A stretch of 56,086 bases of DNA from Mesorhizobium alhagi CCNWXJ12-2 (GCF_000236565.1 NZ_AHAM01000215.1:1-56086); one strand, 5' to 3'. Positions 17,381 to 25,207 are shown, numbered from the stretch's first letter. Translations and numbers: made by a program. The notes: generated by a model not told the origin, from the sequence alone.

Positions 17381-18268
17381 TCACAGCTTATCCCCAGGGC
17401 GAGTTGTTGAGCGGCGGCGGCGGCGCGGAATGCCGAGCGCGTCTGGATCGGTGGGTGCGAAGGACAGGATCGGGGGGCCGCCGAGACACTGCTCGATGGT
17501 CAGCCGATAGCCGGGCAGCGGCTGGCGGCGGACGATGTCGCGCAGGTCGTAGGCAAAGTGCTTGAGCGGCGAGAGGCTGCCCGACTTGGCGTGCAGATGC
17601 GGGAAGTCGAAGCTCCAGCCGAACTCTTGACGGCCGCCGTGCTTGCGCACCAGGCGGTAAAGCCAGCGCTCCAGCCCGCCGGTCAGATCGAAATAATTCC
17701 GGTCGATGGTGAGCACCAGCGCGTCGTCGAGGACGGCGCCGTAAAACCAGTCGGGAACGATCAGTTCGAGGCCGAGCGGGCGGCCGCGGTGATCGGCGCG
17801 CTCCTTCCATTCGTTGATCCAGGAGAAACGATGCATCCGCCGTTCGGTCGGTTGGCGGATGGAAGTCGCGACCGTGGTTGACTGCAGCCGGTCCAGCGCC
17901 GCCTTCAGGCGGTCGTAGTCACGCAGCGACGCGCCGCGACCGATGAAGTTCAGGATTTCATAGGGCGTGGCTGCCATCAGGCGCGATGGCTGCAGGCCAA
18001 GATCGCGCGCCTCGACAATCTGCGAGGCCGCCCAGATGAGGACATCCGCGTCCCAGATCGTGGCCATGCCGTGCTCGGCCACGGCCTCGACGCGGATCTT
18101 TACCGAGCCCGCCTTGAAGTCGATCGGCGCAAGGCGCTTCGACTTGGCGAGAGAGAAGAAGGGATAGGCCATGAGGTCCTGCGCGTCGCGCGGCGCGAGA
18201 TCGCCGGGCAGTGCGCGGAACAGATCGAGCTGCTCGCGCTCGTCGCGATGAAGGTGGCGGGACGACAT
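17381..18268 (-). CDS. repA: Replication initiator protein A (RPA family)
   Basis: This 295-aa protein matches the RPA/RepA initiator family of alphaproteobacterial plasmids and ICEs: LMAYPFFSLAKSKRLAPIDF near the start, a winged-helix region with ATPYEILNFIGRG and DRLKAALDRLQSTTVATSIR, and a second one around GGLERWLYRLVRKHGGR and KSGSLSPLKHFAYDLRDIV. It likely binds the adjacent iterons to replicate the excised element. It starts 11 bases after the rdfS-like gene and is probably in its operon, so replication would be tied to excision. Confidence 0.9.
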   Translation of the reverse strand: MSSRHLHRDEREQLDLFRALPGDLAPRDAQDLMAYPFFSLAKSKRLAPIDFKAGSVKIRVEAVAEHGMATIWDADVLIWAASQIVEARDLGLQPSRLMAATPYEILNFIGRGASLRDYDRLKAALDRLQSTTVATSIRQPTERRMHRFSWINEWKERADHRGRPLGLELIVPDWFYGAVLDDALVLTIDRNYFDLTGGLERWLYRLVRKHGGRQEFGWSFDFPHLHAKSGSLSPLKHFAYDLRDIVRRQPLPGYRLTIEQCLGGPPILSFAPTDPDALGIPRRRRRSTTRPGDKL

Positions 18269-18279
18269 GGCCGACCATC

Positions 18280-18564
18280 TCAGCGCGGGAAGCGGCCGCC
18301 GGCGGTGGCGGGGGAGGCGGTCTGGCGCTTGGCCGGCAGCACGGTGCCGCCGCGCGGATCGGAGGTCGAGGTGACGAGACCGCGGTCCGCCCAGGTCTGG
18401 AGGTCGTCGACGGAATAGACGACGCGGCCGCCGAGCTTGCGATAGGTCGGGCCGGTGCCGTAGGTGCGATGCTTTTCGAGGGTGCGCTCGGACAGGCCGA
18501 GGAAGCGGGCCGCTTCCTGTGTTCTCAGGTATCGTGGCGGTAAATTGGCGGCTTTTTCGGCCAT
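18280..18564 (-). CDS. rdfS: RdfS-like recombination directionality factor (AlpA/HTH_17)
   Basis: This 94-aa protein has a winged-HTH MerR/AlpA domain: YLRTQEAARFLGLSERTLEK, then the wing RKLGGRVVYSVDDLQTWADR. In ICEMlSymR7A the gene at this position, first in the operon running through parA-like genes to traF and rlxS, is the excisionase rdfS, and the gene order here is the same. The C-terminal tail is basic. A GGAGGT ribosome site precedes the ATG. It may also act as a transcription factor. The excisionase role is inferred from synteny and family. Confidence 0.82.
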   Translation of the reverse strand: MAEKAANLPPRYLRTQEAARFLGLSERTLEKHRTYGTGPTYRKLGGRVVYSVDDLQTWADRGLVTSTSDPRGGTVLPAKRQTASPATAGGRFPR

Positions 18565-18651
18565 GATCGAACCTCCGTGGTCTCGCGGGAGGCCGCTGCG
18601 AACGAGCGGCGGGTTGCGAGCACGGTGGCGCGAAGACGGCGCCTCGGACGA

Positions 18652-18679
18652 TGTCGAAGTAACAACTCTAATATCGACA
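18652..18679. promoter_or_regulatory. Inverted repeat upstream of rdfS
   Basis: TGTCGA at 18652-18657 and TCGACA at 18674-18679 form an inverted repeat with centres two helical turns apart, flanking an AT-rich core (TAACAACTCTAATA). It lies in the 128-bp gap upstream of the rdfS-like gene, the place where FseA is known to activate rdfS in ICEMlSymR7A. It is a candidate activator site or promoter; binding is not shown. Confidence 0.45.
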
Positions 18680-18692
18680 CCGGAGCGGGTGT

Positions 18693-19458
18693 TCAGCGAT
18701 CCCGACGTGGGCGGCGGAGCAGCATGCGATAGCCGCCACGGACGAGCTTCATACCGTCGCGGGCAAGGCGGATGGTGGTTTCCCGGGTCGAACTGCCGAC
18801 CCAGGTCGCGGCGTCGTTCTCATGATGGGGGAAGAGATGCGCGGCGACGGCGCGATAGGTGGCGCCGGCCTGTCGCGCGTCCACCGCGCGAAGCATCTGG
18901 CGCGCGCGCTGACGTCTTTGCGGTGTCATGCGTGGATCGGGTGGCACACGCTTGCCGAACATCGCGTGCCAGAGACGCTCAATAGCGGTCAGGCGATCAA
19001 GCGTCAGTTCGTCAAATATGACGAACGCGCCGAGGGGACGGATGTTATCGACGTCGGCGAGGGCGACATCGTAGGGCTCTCCCCGCAGAGCCAGCCGGAT
19101 CATGGCAGCATCATGATCGGTGATGGCGTGGGCGCGCAGGTCGTCAACGCGGACGCTGATATCACCCGCCGGCCTCGGTCCGGTGGTGAACGGAAGCGTC
19201 GCCGGATCGGTTTGCGGGGTCCAGAAGATCGGCTGGATAAGCGCAGAGTTGCCGGGGTCTGCGACGAAATCGCAACCCCCATTGCTCGGCGAACTCCCGC
19301 GCGACATTCTCGGTCAGCCGACCGATGGCCACCAGTTCCTGATATGATTTCTTGTATTCGGGATTACGACGCAAGAACTCCCATGCAAGATCGCCGGGTG
19401 TCAACTTGTCGATATAGTCGTAGGCGGCTTCAGACCGCCAACTTTCATCCTCGGACAT
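18693..19458 (-). CDS. fseA: FseA-like excision activator (DUF6499-DUF2285) made by +1 frameshift
   Basis: Two overlapping frames encode one protein. Frame 0 starts at 19458 (MSEDESWRSEAAYDYIDKL, the DUF6499 domain) and runs to WGLRF at residue 64. The +1 frame continues VADPGNSALIQPIFWTPQ and carries the DUF2285 domain to 18693 (RRQRARQMLRAVDARQAGAT, FPHHENDAATWVGSS, RDGMKLVRGG). Fused length is about 254 aa. In ICEMlSymR7A the same two domains, Msi172 and Msi171, are joined by programmed +1 frameshifting to give FseA, which activates rdfS. The overlap continues to 19162 in frame 0. A plain mutation is an alternative, but the preserved domains on both sides and TTT-C at the junction favour programming. 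Confidence 0.88.
19263..19272 (-). promoter_or_regulatory. Candidate +1 slippery site in fseA
   Basis: On the minus strand the codons read CGA-TTT-C-GTC. After Phe64 (TTT, 19269-19267) a one-base advance over the C at 19266 lets tRNA-Phe re-pair with TTC and moves decoding into the frame that starts GTC-GCA-GAC (Val-Ala-Asp). The protein sequence on both sides matches the expected fused product exactly at this point, which is why the site is placed here. Confidence 0.7.
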
Positions 19459-19579
19459 CCTCCACCACCTCTGCGCAATGCTTTTACGACGCGAATATGC
19501 GGTGGATACGATTGCCGGTTGAACGGAGCGCGGGAAGAACGAAGTTGGATCAACGTGATGCGGTATTTGCATCACTGCA

Positions 19580-19849
19580 CTAGTGTAGTCTCGATCCCAG
19601 AAGCTGGCCGAAACCGTGTTCAGTCATCCATCGCGCCCGCGCGAGGTGGGCGGCATAGACGCGTGATGCACGCTCAGGCTCATCTTTGGCGTTAAGGCCG
19701 AACAGGACTTCGGCGACATCCTGCCAGGCCGCACCCTTCGCTTCCGCATCAAGGAGCCGGAGATAGAGCTTGGCATGAGCCTCATCATAGGCCGTCAACG
19801 AAGCGCCGCCGGGTGGCTGATCTAGAAAATCGTCCTTGGTCACCTTCAT
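19580..19849 (-). CDS. qseM: QseM-like antiactivator (DUF2285)
   Basis: This 89-aa acidic helical protein has the pattern AHAKLYLRLLDAEAKGAAWQ, VAEVLFGLNAKDEPERASR and HLARARWMTEHGFGQLL, seen in the short stand-alone DUF2285 proteins of this ICE class. In ICEMlSymR7A, QseM binds FseA and TraR and blocks excision and transfer. Position next to the fseA-like gene and downstream of an XRE gene (QseC-like) fits that circuit. It is encoded on the same strand as both. The functional name is inferred from family and synteny. Confidence 0.75.
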   Translation of the reverse strand: MKVTKDDFLDQPPGGASLTAYDEAHAKLYLRLLDAEAKGAAWQDVAEVLFGLNAKDEPERASRVYAAHLARARWMTEHGFGQLLGSRLH

Positions 19850-19885
19850 TCCCCTGATGGAATTCTATCCAGTCTGGAGGGGATT

Positions 19886-19901
19886 GTTAACGCTTTTTAA
19901 C
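19886..19901. promoter_or_regulatory. GTTAA repeats between qseC and qseM
   Basis: GTTAA at 19886-19890 and its complement TTAAC at 19897-19901 lie 37 bases upstream of the qseM-like start, in the 115-bp gap behind the XRE gene. This is a plausible operator or promoter element for qseM, but short and AT-rich enough to be chance. Confidence 0.3.
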
Positions 19902-19964
19902 GACGCCAACGAAGCCAATGTCGAGTGCAAGAAGGGCAGGGCAGCTTCGTTTGTCGCTGAAGCC

Positions 19965-20207
19965 TCAGCCTTCCTTCTTCGCATGGACCAGCATCACTCC
20001 CATGCCTTGGTCGGAGTTGAGGAAGACAACGCCGCTGCGTTCGAAGGCCCGCCTGACTTCGTCCCGCGTTGACTCGTACACTTCGAGACCGCTGGGGGAT
20101 TCGAGGCGCTTGAGCGCGGTCAATGATACTCGGGCCTTGTCAGCGAGCGTCTCCTGCGTCCAACCCAGCAGCGCGCGTGCGGCCCGCGATTGTCGGGCGG
20201 TGATCAT
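19965..20207 (-). CDS. qseC: QseC-like XRE-family repressor
   Basis: This 80-aa single-domain Cro/C1-type HTH protein shows the recognition unit ARALLGWTQETLADKARVSL followed by TALKRLESPSGLEVYESTR, and ends with a short extension FLNSDQGMGVMLVHAKKEG. In ICEMlSymR7A a small XRE protein, QseC, represses qseM and itself, setting the on/off state of transfer. The gene is preceded by a palindrome that overlaps a TATAAT box on the coding strand, suggesting autoregulation. Confidence 0.78.
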   Translation of the reverse strand: MITARQSRAARALLGWTQETLADKARVSLTALKRLESPSGLEVYESTRDEVRRAFERSGVVFLNSDQGMGVMLVHAKKEG

Positions 20208-20249
20208 GCATGATCACCTCCCACTCAGACCTACGCGCACGCCAGAACT

Positions 20250-20266
20250 ACGACTATTATAGTCGT
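20250..20266 (-). promoter_or_regulatory. Operator/promoter of the XRE gene
   Basis: A perfect palindrome, ACGACTAT-T-ATAGTCGT, 43 bases upstream of the XRE start. On the minus strand its centre reads TATAAT, a consensus -10 box; outside it, AGAAC and GTTCT extend the symmetry imperfectly. Repressor binding here would occlude RNA polymerase. No good -35 box is seen 16-18 bases upstream on the minus strand. Confidence 0.65.
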
Positions 20267-20356
20267 TCTTAGTGGCCAGCGCCAGCTAGATGCGCCCGTC
20301 CCGTCAACGCGTCGTGCTGAAAATCGACCAACTGATTCGGTCGCCCTCAGCGCCAG

Positions 20357-20384
20357 AAGGCCCCGACCTTCCGGCCGGGGCCTT
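20357..20384 (-). terminator. Hairpin downstream of DUF736 copy 2
   Basis: AAGGCCCCG (20357-20365) pairs perfectly with CGGGGCCTT (20376-20384), 12 bases beyond the DUF736 stop. There is no T-run on the minus side, so it may be a weak or Rho-assisted terminator, or an mRNA 3' stabiliser. Confidence 0.55.
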
Positions 20385-20395
20385 GCGCGGGAGCC

Positions 20396-20722
20396 TTAGT
20401 CGCCGCGCCGCCCGTTGGGGCGGGACCAGATCAGCGAGAAGCTCTCGCCGTCCTCGTCGTCGAAGAGGTTGGCGTAGATCGGAGCGTTGAAGCTCGGATC
20501 GTCCAGCTTGAGGCCCAGATAGTCGCGGCCCTCGTTGGAGCGCTTGGACCAGGCGGCGCCGATCTCGGCGCGGCCGACCAGAACCCGGTGGCTGGGTGCG
20601 TTCTCGCCGGCGGCGCGCGTGTCGGGAACGATGCGCACGTTCTTGGCCTGGACGCTGAGGGTGACGATTTCGCCGGTGAACTCGTTCGAGCTGGTCTTCT
20701 TGAAGGTGCCGATGGTGGCCAT
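20396..20722 (-). CDS. DUF736 family protein, copy 2
   Basis: This 108-aa protein is MATIGTFKKTSSNEFTGEIV followed by TLSVQAKNVRIVPD, GRAEIGAAWSKRSNEGRDYL and a final LIWSRPNGRRGD. It is clearly homologous to copy 1 at 14835-15182 but divergent, which suggests an old duplication with separate roles. The start at 20722 is chosen because upstream codons in the frame are non-coding in character. A long structured leader lies 110 bases upstream. Confidence 0.9.
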   Translation of the reverse strand: MATIGTFKKTSSNEFTGEIVTLSVQAKNVRIVPDTRAAGENAPSHRVLVGRAEIGAAWSKRSNEGRDYLGLKLDDPSFNAPIYANLFDDEDGESFSLIWSRPNGRRGD

Positions 20723-20831
20723 TGTAAGTCTCCGTTTTCCGTACTCGAGCCCGCACCATTGCGGCCTCGATGGCGATCGGCAGGCCGGAGGCGATCGACG
20801 GCGCACCCCGAAGGGGCCCGACAGCCAAGGA

Positions 20832-20885
20832 GGACTTTCTTGTCTCGCGAGGAATGGCGGCGCAGCCGGCAGGGGAAGAAAGTCC
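20832..20885. promoter_or_regulatory. Structured leader element A (hairpin with conserved loop)
   Basis: GGACTTTCTT and AAGAAAGTCC pair perfectly around a 34-base loop that begins GTCTCGCGAGGAATGGCG. A related element B upstream of the DUF2493 gene has a different but equally perfect stem and a near-identical loop start. Both lie 110-120 bases upstream of a minus-strand start codon. The rest of the 562-base gap (20723-21284) holds no gene I can support. Confidence 0.7.
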
Positions 20886-21284
20886 GACGCCGCTGTTGCG
20901 TCATAGGCGATCGAGGCGCCAGCCGGCCTTCGGCCAGATCAGGCCATTTGAAGAGGCCCGTTTTGGAGCGGTCTTGGGACGGTCAGAGAACGGAGAAGAT
21001 GTCCGCCGTCCTCGCACCGGCAGACCCGCGCCGCGCTATGCTCACCGGCTTCATCTCCTCCCGCCGGGCTACGCTGCTGAGTTCCGGTCTTCTACCGCCA
21101 TCACGGAGATCGCCCGGCCTGGCGTCCGGTGTACCGCCGAGGCATGGCTCTGACCTCCAGCGCTCCAATCACGACCGCTTCGCCGGGCCGAGCGTCGATC
21201 CGCGCCACACGCGCCCATCGCAACAGCATGAGACGACGACCACAACCACTGCAGCTCTGACCCTCCTCTCGGAGATGCCGAAAG

Positions 21285-21743
21285 TCAGGTTCTCGCAAGA
21301 TCCCGGCCGGCTGGGCCCGGGGTCGCCGCCATTCCTACGACTCGCACGAAGGCGGTGATGCCGACTGCGACCGCGCCGATGACGGAGAATGCGATCTGCC
21401 ATGCATCGGACGGCATGAGGTTCTTCACGATGCCATGGGTCGCATGGAAGCCGGCGATCGCCGCAGGCGCGACGAATGCCACGGCGACGATGAGCTTCAG
21501 CCACATTGAACGTGCGAAGGCGATCAGGAGATGGCCAATGGCAAGCGTCGCGGCGGCCGCCACAATGCCGACCAGGATGGCGCCGGGGATGCCGGCCCCG
21601 GTGCCGTGCGCCCAAGCGCCCGCGGTCACGCCGACGAAAGCTGGTAGCGCGAAAACGGCCAGCGTGAAGAGCAGCCAGCAAAGCAGGCTGATCGCTGCAA
21701 GGGATGCAAGTATCGCGAGGATGATCATGGCGGTGGTCTCCAT
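21285..21743 (-). CDS. Small polytopic membrane protein
   Basis: This 152-aa protein has about four hydrophobic helices: residues 5-31 (MIILAILASLAAISLLCWLL), 52-75, 80-98 and 120-140. It has no recognised domain or motif. Gly- and Ala-rich turns (GVTAGAWAHGTGAGIPGAIL) suggest a compact membrane bundle. Similar small membrane proteins are common between the DUF736 and DUF2493 genes of related ICEs. A role in the recipient envelope or in exclusion is possible but unsupported. Confidence 0.6.
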   Translation of the reverse strand: METTAMIILAILASLAAISLLCWLLFTLAVFALPAFVGVTAGAWAHGTGAGIPGAILVGIVAAAATLAIGHLLIAFARSMWLKLIVAVAFVAPAAIAGFHATHGIVKNLMPSDAWQIAFSVIGAVAVGITAFVRVVGMAATPGPAGRDLART

Positions 21744-21868
21744 GAGGACAAGGTCTGACGGTCGCGCCTTCCACCACCACCGCGGCGCACGGGAAATATA
21801 GCGTAAGACTGACCGCGTCGGGAGCGGAAATCTGCGCCGATCTCCGCTCGGGCGGTCGGCTTGCCCGA

Positions 21869-22036
21869 TCAGGGGGCGAAGGGATCGATCTCATGGATGA
21901 TCGCGGCGGTGTCGCCGTCGTACTCGCTGCCAAGCATGACTGAGAGGGTGCCGTCGCCGGCCTGGAAGATGACGACGGTTGCCATCAGCGAGGTGGCGAG
22001 GCTGAGTGCGAAGGCGTGGGTGTCGTTGAGGGACAT
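21869..22036 (-). CDS. Conserved 55-aa protein of ICE backbones
   Basis: This short protein reads MSLNDTHAFALSLATSLMAT, then VVIFQAGDGTLSVMLGSEYD and ends IIHEIDPFAP. It looks like a real small protein because of its clear ATG and acidic, well-ordered C-terminus, and I recall near-identical small frames in related elements. Its function is unknown. Longer readings from 22144 are not credible. The gap that follows, 22037-22340, has no other gene. Confidence 0.6.
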   Translation of the reverse strand: MSLNDTHAFALSLATSLMATVVIFQAGDGTLSVMLGSEYDGDTAAIIHEIDPFAP

Positions 22037-22340
22037 CGATCCGGCTCCTGTTCCGAGCGGAGGACCATCCCCCCGCTGACAGGCGCCCGAAGTGTCGGGC
22101 TGGGCACTGCAATCCCCCCGCAGGCCCAGCCGCAGCGGCGGCATGCTCGCATAGCCGACCCTTTACGGGTTGATGGCGTCAAGCGATCAGTCGGACGAAG
22201 GATAAGCGCAGGAAGCGGGTGTGGTGCTCGAAGGGATTAACCGATGAGTGTCGATTCAAGTTGACGGGGTACGATGCTAAAGACTTGCCCAGATTCGGCC
22301 GTTGTTACGGCAGGCAAGGACAGGGAGATTTGTCGAGCAG

Positions 22341-22925
22341 ATGTTGTTCAAGGCGGCGGCTCTAAACGGGATCAGGAACGGGCGCATCACCTTGGCCTTT
22401 CGGCGCTGGAGAAAGCCAACCGTGCATGCAGGTGGAACACTTCGAACTCCGGCGGGGGTGCTTGCCTTCGACGATGTGCGGGAGATCGCTGAATCCGAGA
22501 TCACGAATGACGACGCAAAGGCCGCGGGCTTCGAAAATCGCGAGACGTTAATCGCCGACCTGCGATCGCGCACCGACGGCGCTACATACAGGATCGCGTT
22601 TCACCTCGCTGGCGGAGATCCGCGAGCGGCCTTGCGGGAGATCGAGGACCTGGCTTCCGAGGATGTTGCCGAGTTGGAGAGCGCCCTCGCAAAGCTCGAC
22701 CGAAGCCGCGGCCATTCCCCTTGGACCATCATGTGTCTACGCCTAGTCGGCGAAGCGGAAGGTCGACCGGCTGGCGAGTTGGCGGAGCGGCTTGGTTTCG
22801 AGAAGCAGGTTTTGAAACGGAAGATCCGGCAACTTAAGGAACTCGGCCTTACCGAGAGCTTGCAAGTCGGATACCGTCTTTCGAAGCGCGGCCGGGCTTT
22901 GTTGAAACATCTTAGCAGCAGGTGA
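22341..22925 (+). CDS. ASCH-like domain protein with C-terminal winged helix
   Basis: This 194-aa plus-strand protein begins MLFKAAALNGIRNGRITLAF, continues RRWRKPTVHAGGTLRTPAGV and AFDDVREI, a pattern of PUA-like ASCH domains that bind RNA or modified nucleosides. The C-terminal part (about 135-194) reads as a winged HTH: AERLGFEKQVLKRKIRQLKE, then GYRLSKRGRALLKHL. It is convergent with the DUF2493 gene, separated by 9 bases, and opposite in strand to the rest of the backbone. A sensor-regulator role is a guess. An upstream TTG start at 22302 is less likely. Confidence 0.7.
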   Translation: MLFKAAALNGIRNGRITLAFRRWRKPTVHAGGTLRTPAGVLAFDDVREIAESEITNDDAKAAGFENRETLIADLRSRTDGATYRIAFHLAGGDPRAALREIEDLASEDVAELESALAKLDRSRGHSPWTIMCLRLVGEAEGRPAGELAERLGFEKQVLKRKIRQLKELGLTESLQVGYRLSKRGRALLKHLSSR

Positions 22926-22934
22926 CGGCGGCGC

Positions 22935-23858
22935 TCATGCGCCGCCGAACTTCCAGACCGGGACGCCGAGCTTTCTTGCCTTGTCGGCGAGGTTGTCGTG
23001 AATGCCCGTGCCGGGGAAGTGCATCACGCCCTTGGGCACGATCTGAAGCATTTCGTCGTTGCGCTTGAACGGTGCTGCGCGGCCGTGCCTGGTCCAGTCG
23101 GGGGCGAAGCCGATCTGCGGCACGTTGCGGTTCCTCGCCCAGAGCGAGGCGATCTTCTCGGCGCCCTTCGGCGATTTGCCGTGGACCAGCACCATGTCCG
23201 GGTGCTTCGCATGAACCTGGTCGAGCTTAGCCCAGATCAGCCGGTGGTTGTCGAAGTCTAGCCCGCCGGTGACGACGATCTTTGCTCCGGGCGGCAGGAG
23301 CACCTCCTGATCGGCGCGCTTCTTCGCCATCAGGAAATCGCGGCTGTCGATCATCGCTGAGGTCAGATTGCGATGGTTGACCTTCGATCCGCTGCGCGGG
23401 AGCCAAGGCTTGCCGGCCTGGCGCTCGTAATGTTCGGCGGCCTGGTCGCGCATCAGTTCGAAGGCATTTTGGCGCTCGATCAGCGTCATGCCCTCGGCAA
23501 TCAGGCGCTCCAGCTCGACCGACTTCACCTCGCTGCCGTCCTGTTCCCGCTGCGAACGCCTCTGCGCCTGCTCGTTGTCGTCCAGCTCGCGCGCGATGCG
23601 TTCGGTGGCGCGGTGGAAGACGTTGACGGTCGACCAAAGGAGGTCGTCAAGGTCCGGTTCGAGGCGGGTATCCTCCAAGGTGCCGATCAAGGCGTCGAAG
23701 ATGTCGGCGACGGCGCCCGCGACTTGATTTCCGTCGGGCAAAAACCGCTGGTCGGGCTCATCGGCGAAGGGGCGGTAGCCGTGGAGCTGGAGTTCATTGA
23801 GGACATGAGCGGTTGGCGAGGATTCGTGGTGCGGTTCGTCTTCGTCGTGCTTGCGCAT
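22935..23858 (-). CDS. DUF2493 (YspA-like SLOG superfamily) protein
   Basis: This 307-aa protein has an acidic N-terminal half with a helical region (VAGAVADIFDALIGTLEDTR) and a C-terminal DUF2493 Rossmann-like domain: IVVTGGLDFDNHRLIWAKLD, HPDMVLVHGKSPKGAEKIAS, WARNRNVPQIGFAPDW. The GG...H.K...GA.......... pattern is the SLOG nucleotide-binding site. Such proteins are regular members of this ICE backbone and are thought to bind nucleotide-derived ligands; no activity is established. The ATG at 23858 gives the usual MRKHDEDE start. Confidence 0.87.
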   Translation of the reverse strand: MRKHDEDEPHHESSPTAHVLNELQLHGYRPFADEPDQRFLPDGNQVAGAVADIFDALIGTLEDTRLEPDLDDLLWSTVNVFHRATERIARELDDNEQAQRRSQREQDGSEVKSVELERLIAEGMTLIERQNAFELMRDQAAEHYERQAGKPWLPRSGSKVNHRNLTSAMIDSRDFLMAKKRADQEVLLPPGAKIVVTGGLDFDNHRLIWAKLDQVHAKHPDMVLVHGKSPKGAEKIASLWARNRNVPQIGFAPDWTRHGRAAPFKRNDEMLQIVPKGVMHFPGTGIHDNLADKARKLGVPVWKFGGA

Positions 23859-23977
23859 GGGATGCTCCGTCGGTTGGACCGCGACCATCGCGGCCTTCAT
23901 GGCGACGAAGCCCACGGGCCGGACGGCCGGGCACCCGAGCGGAGCGTAGGGCCGGAACGTCAGTGGAGGACGGCGAA

Positions 23978-24038
23978 GGCCGGCTATTTTGTGTCGCGAT
24001 GGAAAGGCGCGGCACGCGCCGCCGGAAAATAGCCGGCC
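23978..24038. promoter_or_regulatory. Structured leader element B (hairpin with conserved loop)
   Basis: GGCCGGCTATTTT and AAAATAGCCGGCC form a perfect 13-bp stem around a 35-base loop starting GTGTCGCGATGGAAAGGCG, with an inner hairpin GGCGC-GGCAC-GCGCC. The loop matches element A at 16 of about 18 positions while the stem sequences differ, the mark of a conserved structure. It is 120 bases upstream of the DUF2493 start. The rest of 23859-24163 has no supported gene. Confidence 0.72.
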
Positions 24039-24163
24039 GCCGCCATTGCCCGGCTGGCCGGCTTGTGGGCCGATCGCCCTCTCGAAGGCCGAGGCGCGGT
24101 CCTCCCAGACGGAACGGTGCACCCACATGAGCACGGCGGAACCGCTGCCATCCTCCTTGCCGG

Positions 24164-25198
24164 CTATGCCGGTAGCGCCATGAAGCGTGCGACGTCCTGC
24201 GGCCTGATCTGCATCCGCGTTTGGCTGCGCAGAGCGTCGAGGCCGAGGGTGCGCAGATCCTCGTTGAAGTCGCCGAGCTGGGGCGAGATGACGATTGCTT
24301 CGATCTCGGCCGCGATCGCCCGTTCGACCAGGCTGTCCCGCGCGCCATCGCCGGGGGGATCGTCGTCGCGCAGGATGTAGAGCCGCCGTAGCGTGTCGGG
24401 AAACTGGATGGCCGCAAGGTGCGCTGCCGATAGCGCCGCCAGCATCGGCATGTCGGGCAAGACCTGCCTGACCGACAGCACGGTCTCGATGCCTTCGCCG
24501 GCCGCCATGACTTCGCCCCCCGCGCCGAAGCGGACCGCGTTGCCGAGAAGGTCGCCCATCGCCCGACGCGGTGTGTCGAGTGGCGCCTTGTCGCGGCTTC
24601 GCGGATCGAGCCAGGTGCGATGCGCCCCAGTGATCCGGCCGTCGAGGTCAGTGACGGCTGCGATCATGGCCGGCCATGTTTCGGTCGGCGAATGCTCGTC
24701 CGGCTGATAGTAGCAGCGCGGATGGAAGCGCAGATTTCCAGTTCCGCGTAAATCCGTAATGCCGCGTTCCCGGAGATACGATTGCACGAGCGTACCCGTG
24801 ATCGGCTGCGACATTGCGAACAGGCGCCGGGCGGCTTCGGGTGAGCCACGCGGTGCCGGGTCATGGCGCACTGCCGTCGGTGCCGGCTCGGGCGGCGGCA
24901 TGCTGAGGAAGGTTCGGGCCTCGTCGGCGACGTCCTTGAAGTCGGCGAGACCGCAGCTCTCCCGGATGACGTCGAGCAGATCGCCGTGCTCACCGGTGGC
25001 AGCGTCGGTCCATTTTCCGGCCGGGCCCTTTGGCGAGTCCTTGAGCCGGACGAACATCGAGCGGCCCACAGTGTTACGCACGTCGCCGACAAGCCAGTAG
25101 CTTCCCTGGCGGCGGCCGTTCGAAAGATAGTGGCGGCACACTGCCTCGGCCCGGTCGGCGAGGCGGCGCGCGAGGCTATGCGGCGAGTCTGCCATCAT
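24164..25198 (-). CDS. Toprim domain protein (DUF7146-Toprim, primase-like)
   Basis: This protein of about 344 aa has an N-terminal DUF7146-type region (GSYWLVGDVRNTVGRSMFVR, GDLLDVIRESCG) and a C-terminal Toprim fold: VMAAGEGIETVLSVRQVLP with the catalytic Glu, and RLYILRDDDPPGD with the Asp pair. These resemble phage and plasmid primases of the gp4/P4 type without a helicase. It may prime the transferred strand in the recipient. An intrinsic terminator lies just upstream, with its T-run ending 4 bases before the GAGGAG ribosome site. A GTG at 25264 overlapping the parB stop would extend it by 22 residues through the hairpin. Confidence 0.85.
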   Translation of the reverse strand: MMADSPHSLARRLADRAEAVCRHYLSNGRRQGSYWLVGDVRNTVGRSMFVRLKDSPKGPAGKWTDAATGEHGDLLDVIRESCGLADFKDVADEARTFLSMPPPEPAPTAVRHDPAPRGSPEAARRLFAMSQPITGTLVQSYLRERGITDLRGTGNLRFHPRCYYQPDEHSPTETWPAMIAAVTDLDGRITGAHRTWLDPRSRDKAPLDTPRRAMGDLLGNAVRFGAGGEVMAAGEGIETVLSVRQVLPDMPMLAALSAAHLAAIQFPDTLRRLYILRDDDPPGDGARDSLVERAIAAEIEAIVISPQLGDFNEDLRTLGLDALRSQTRMQIRPQDVARFMALPA

Positions 25199-25207
25199 GC
25201 GCTCCTC

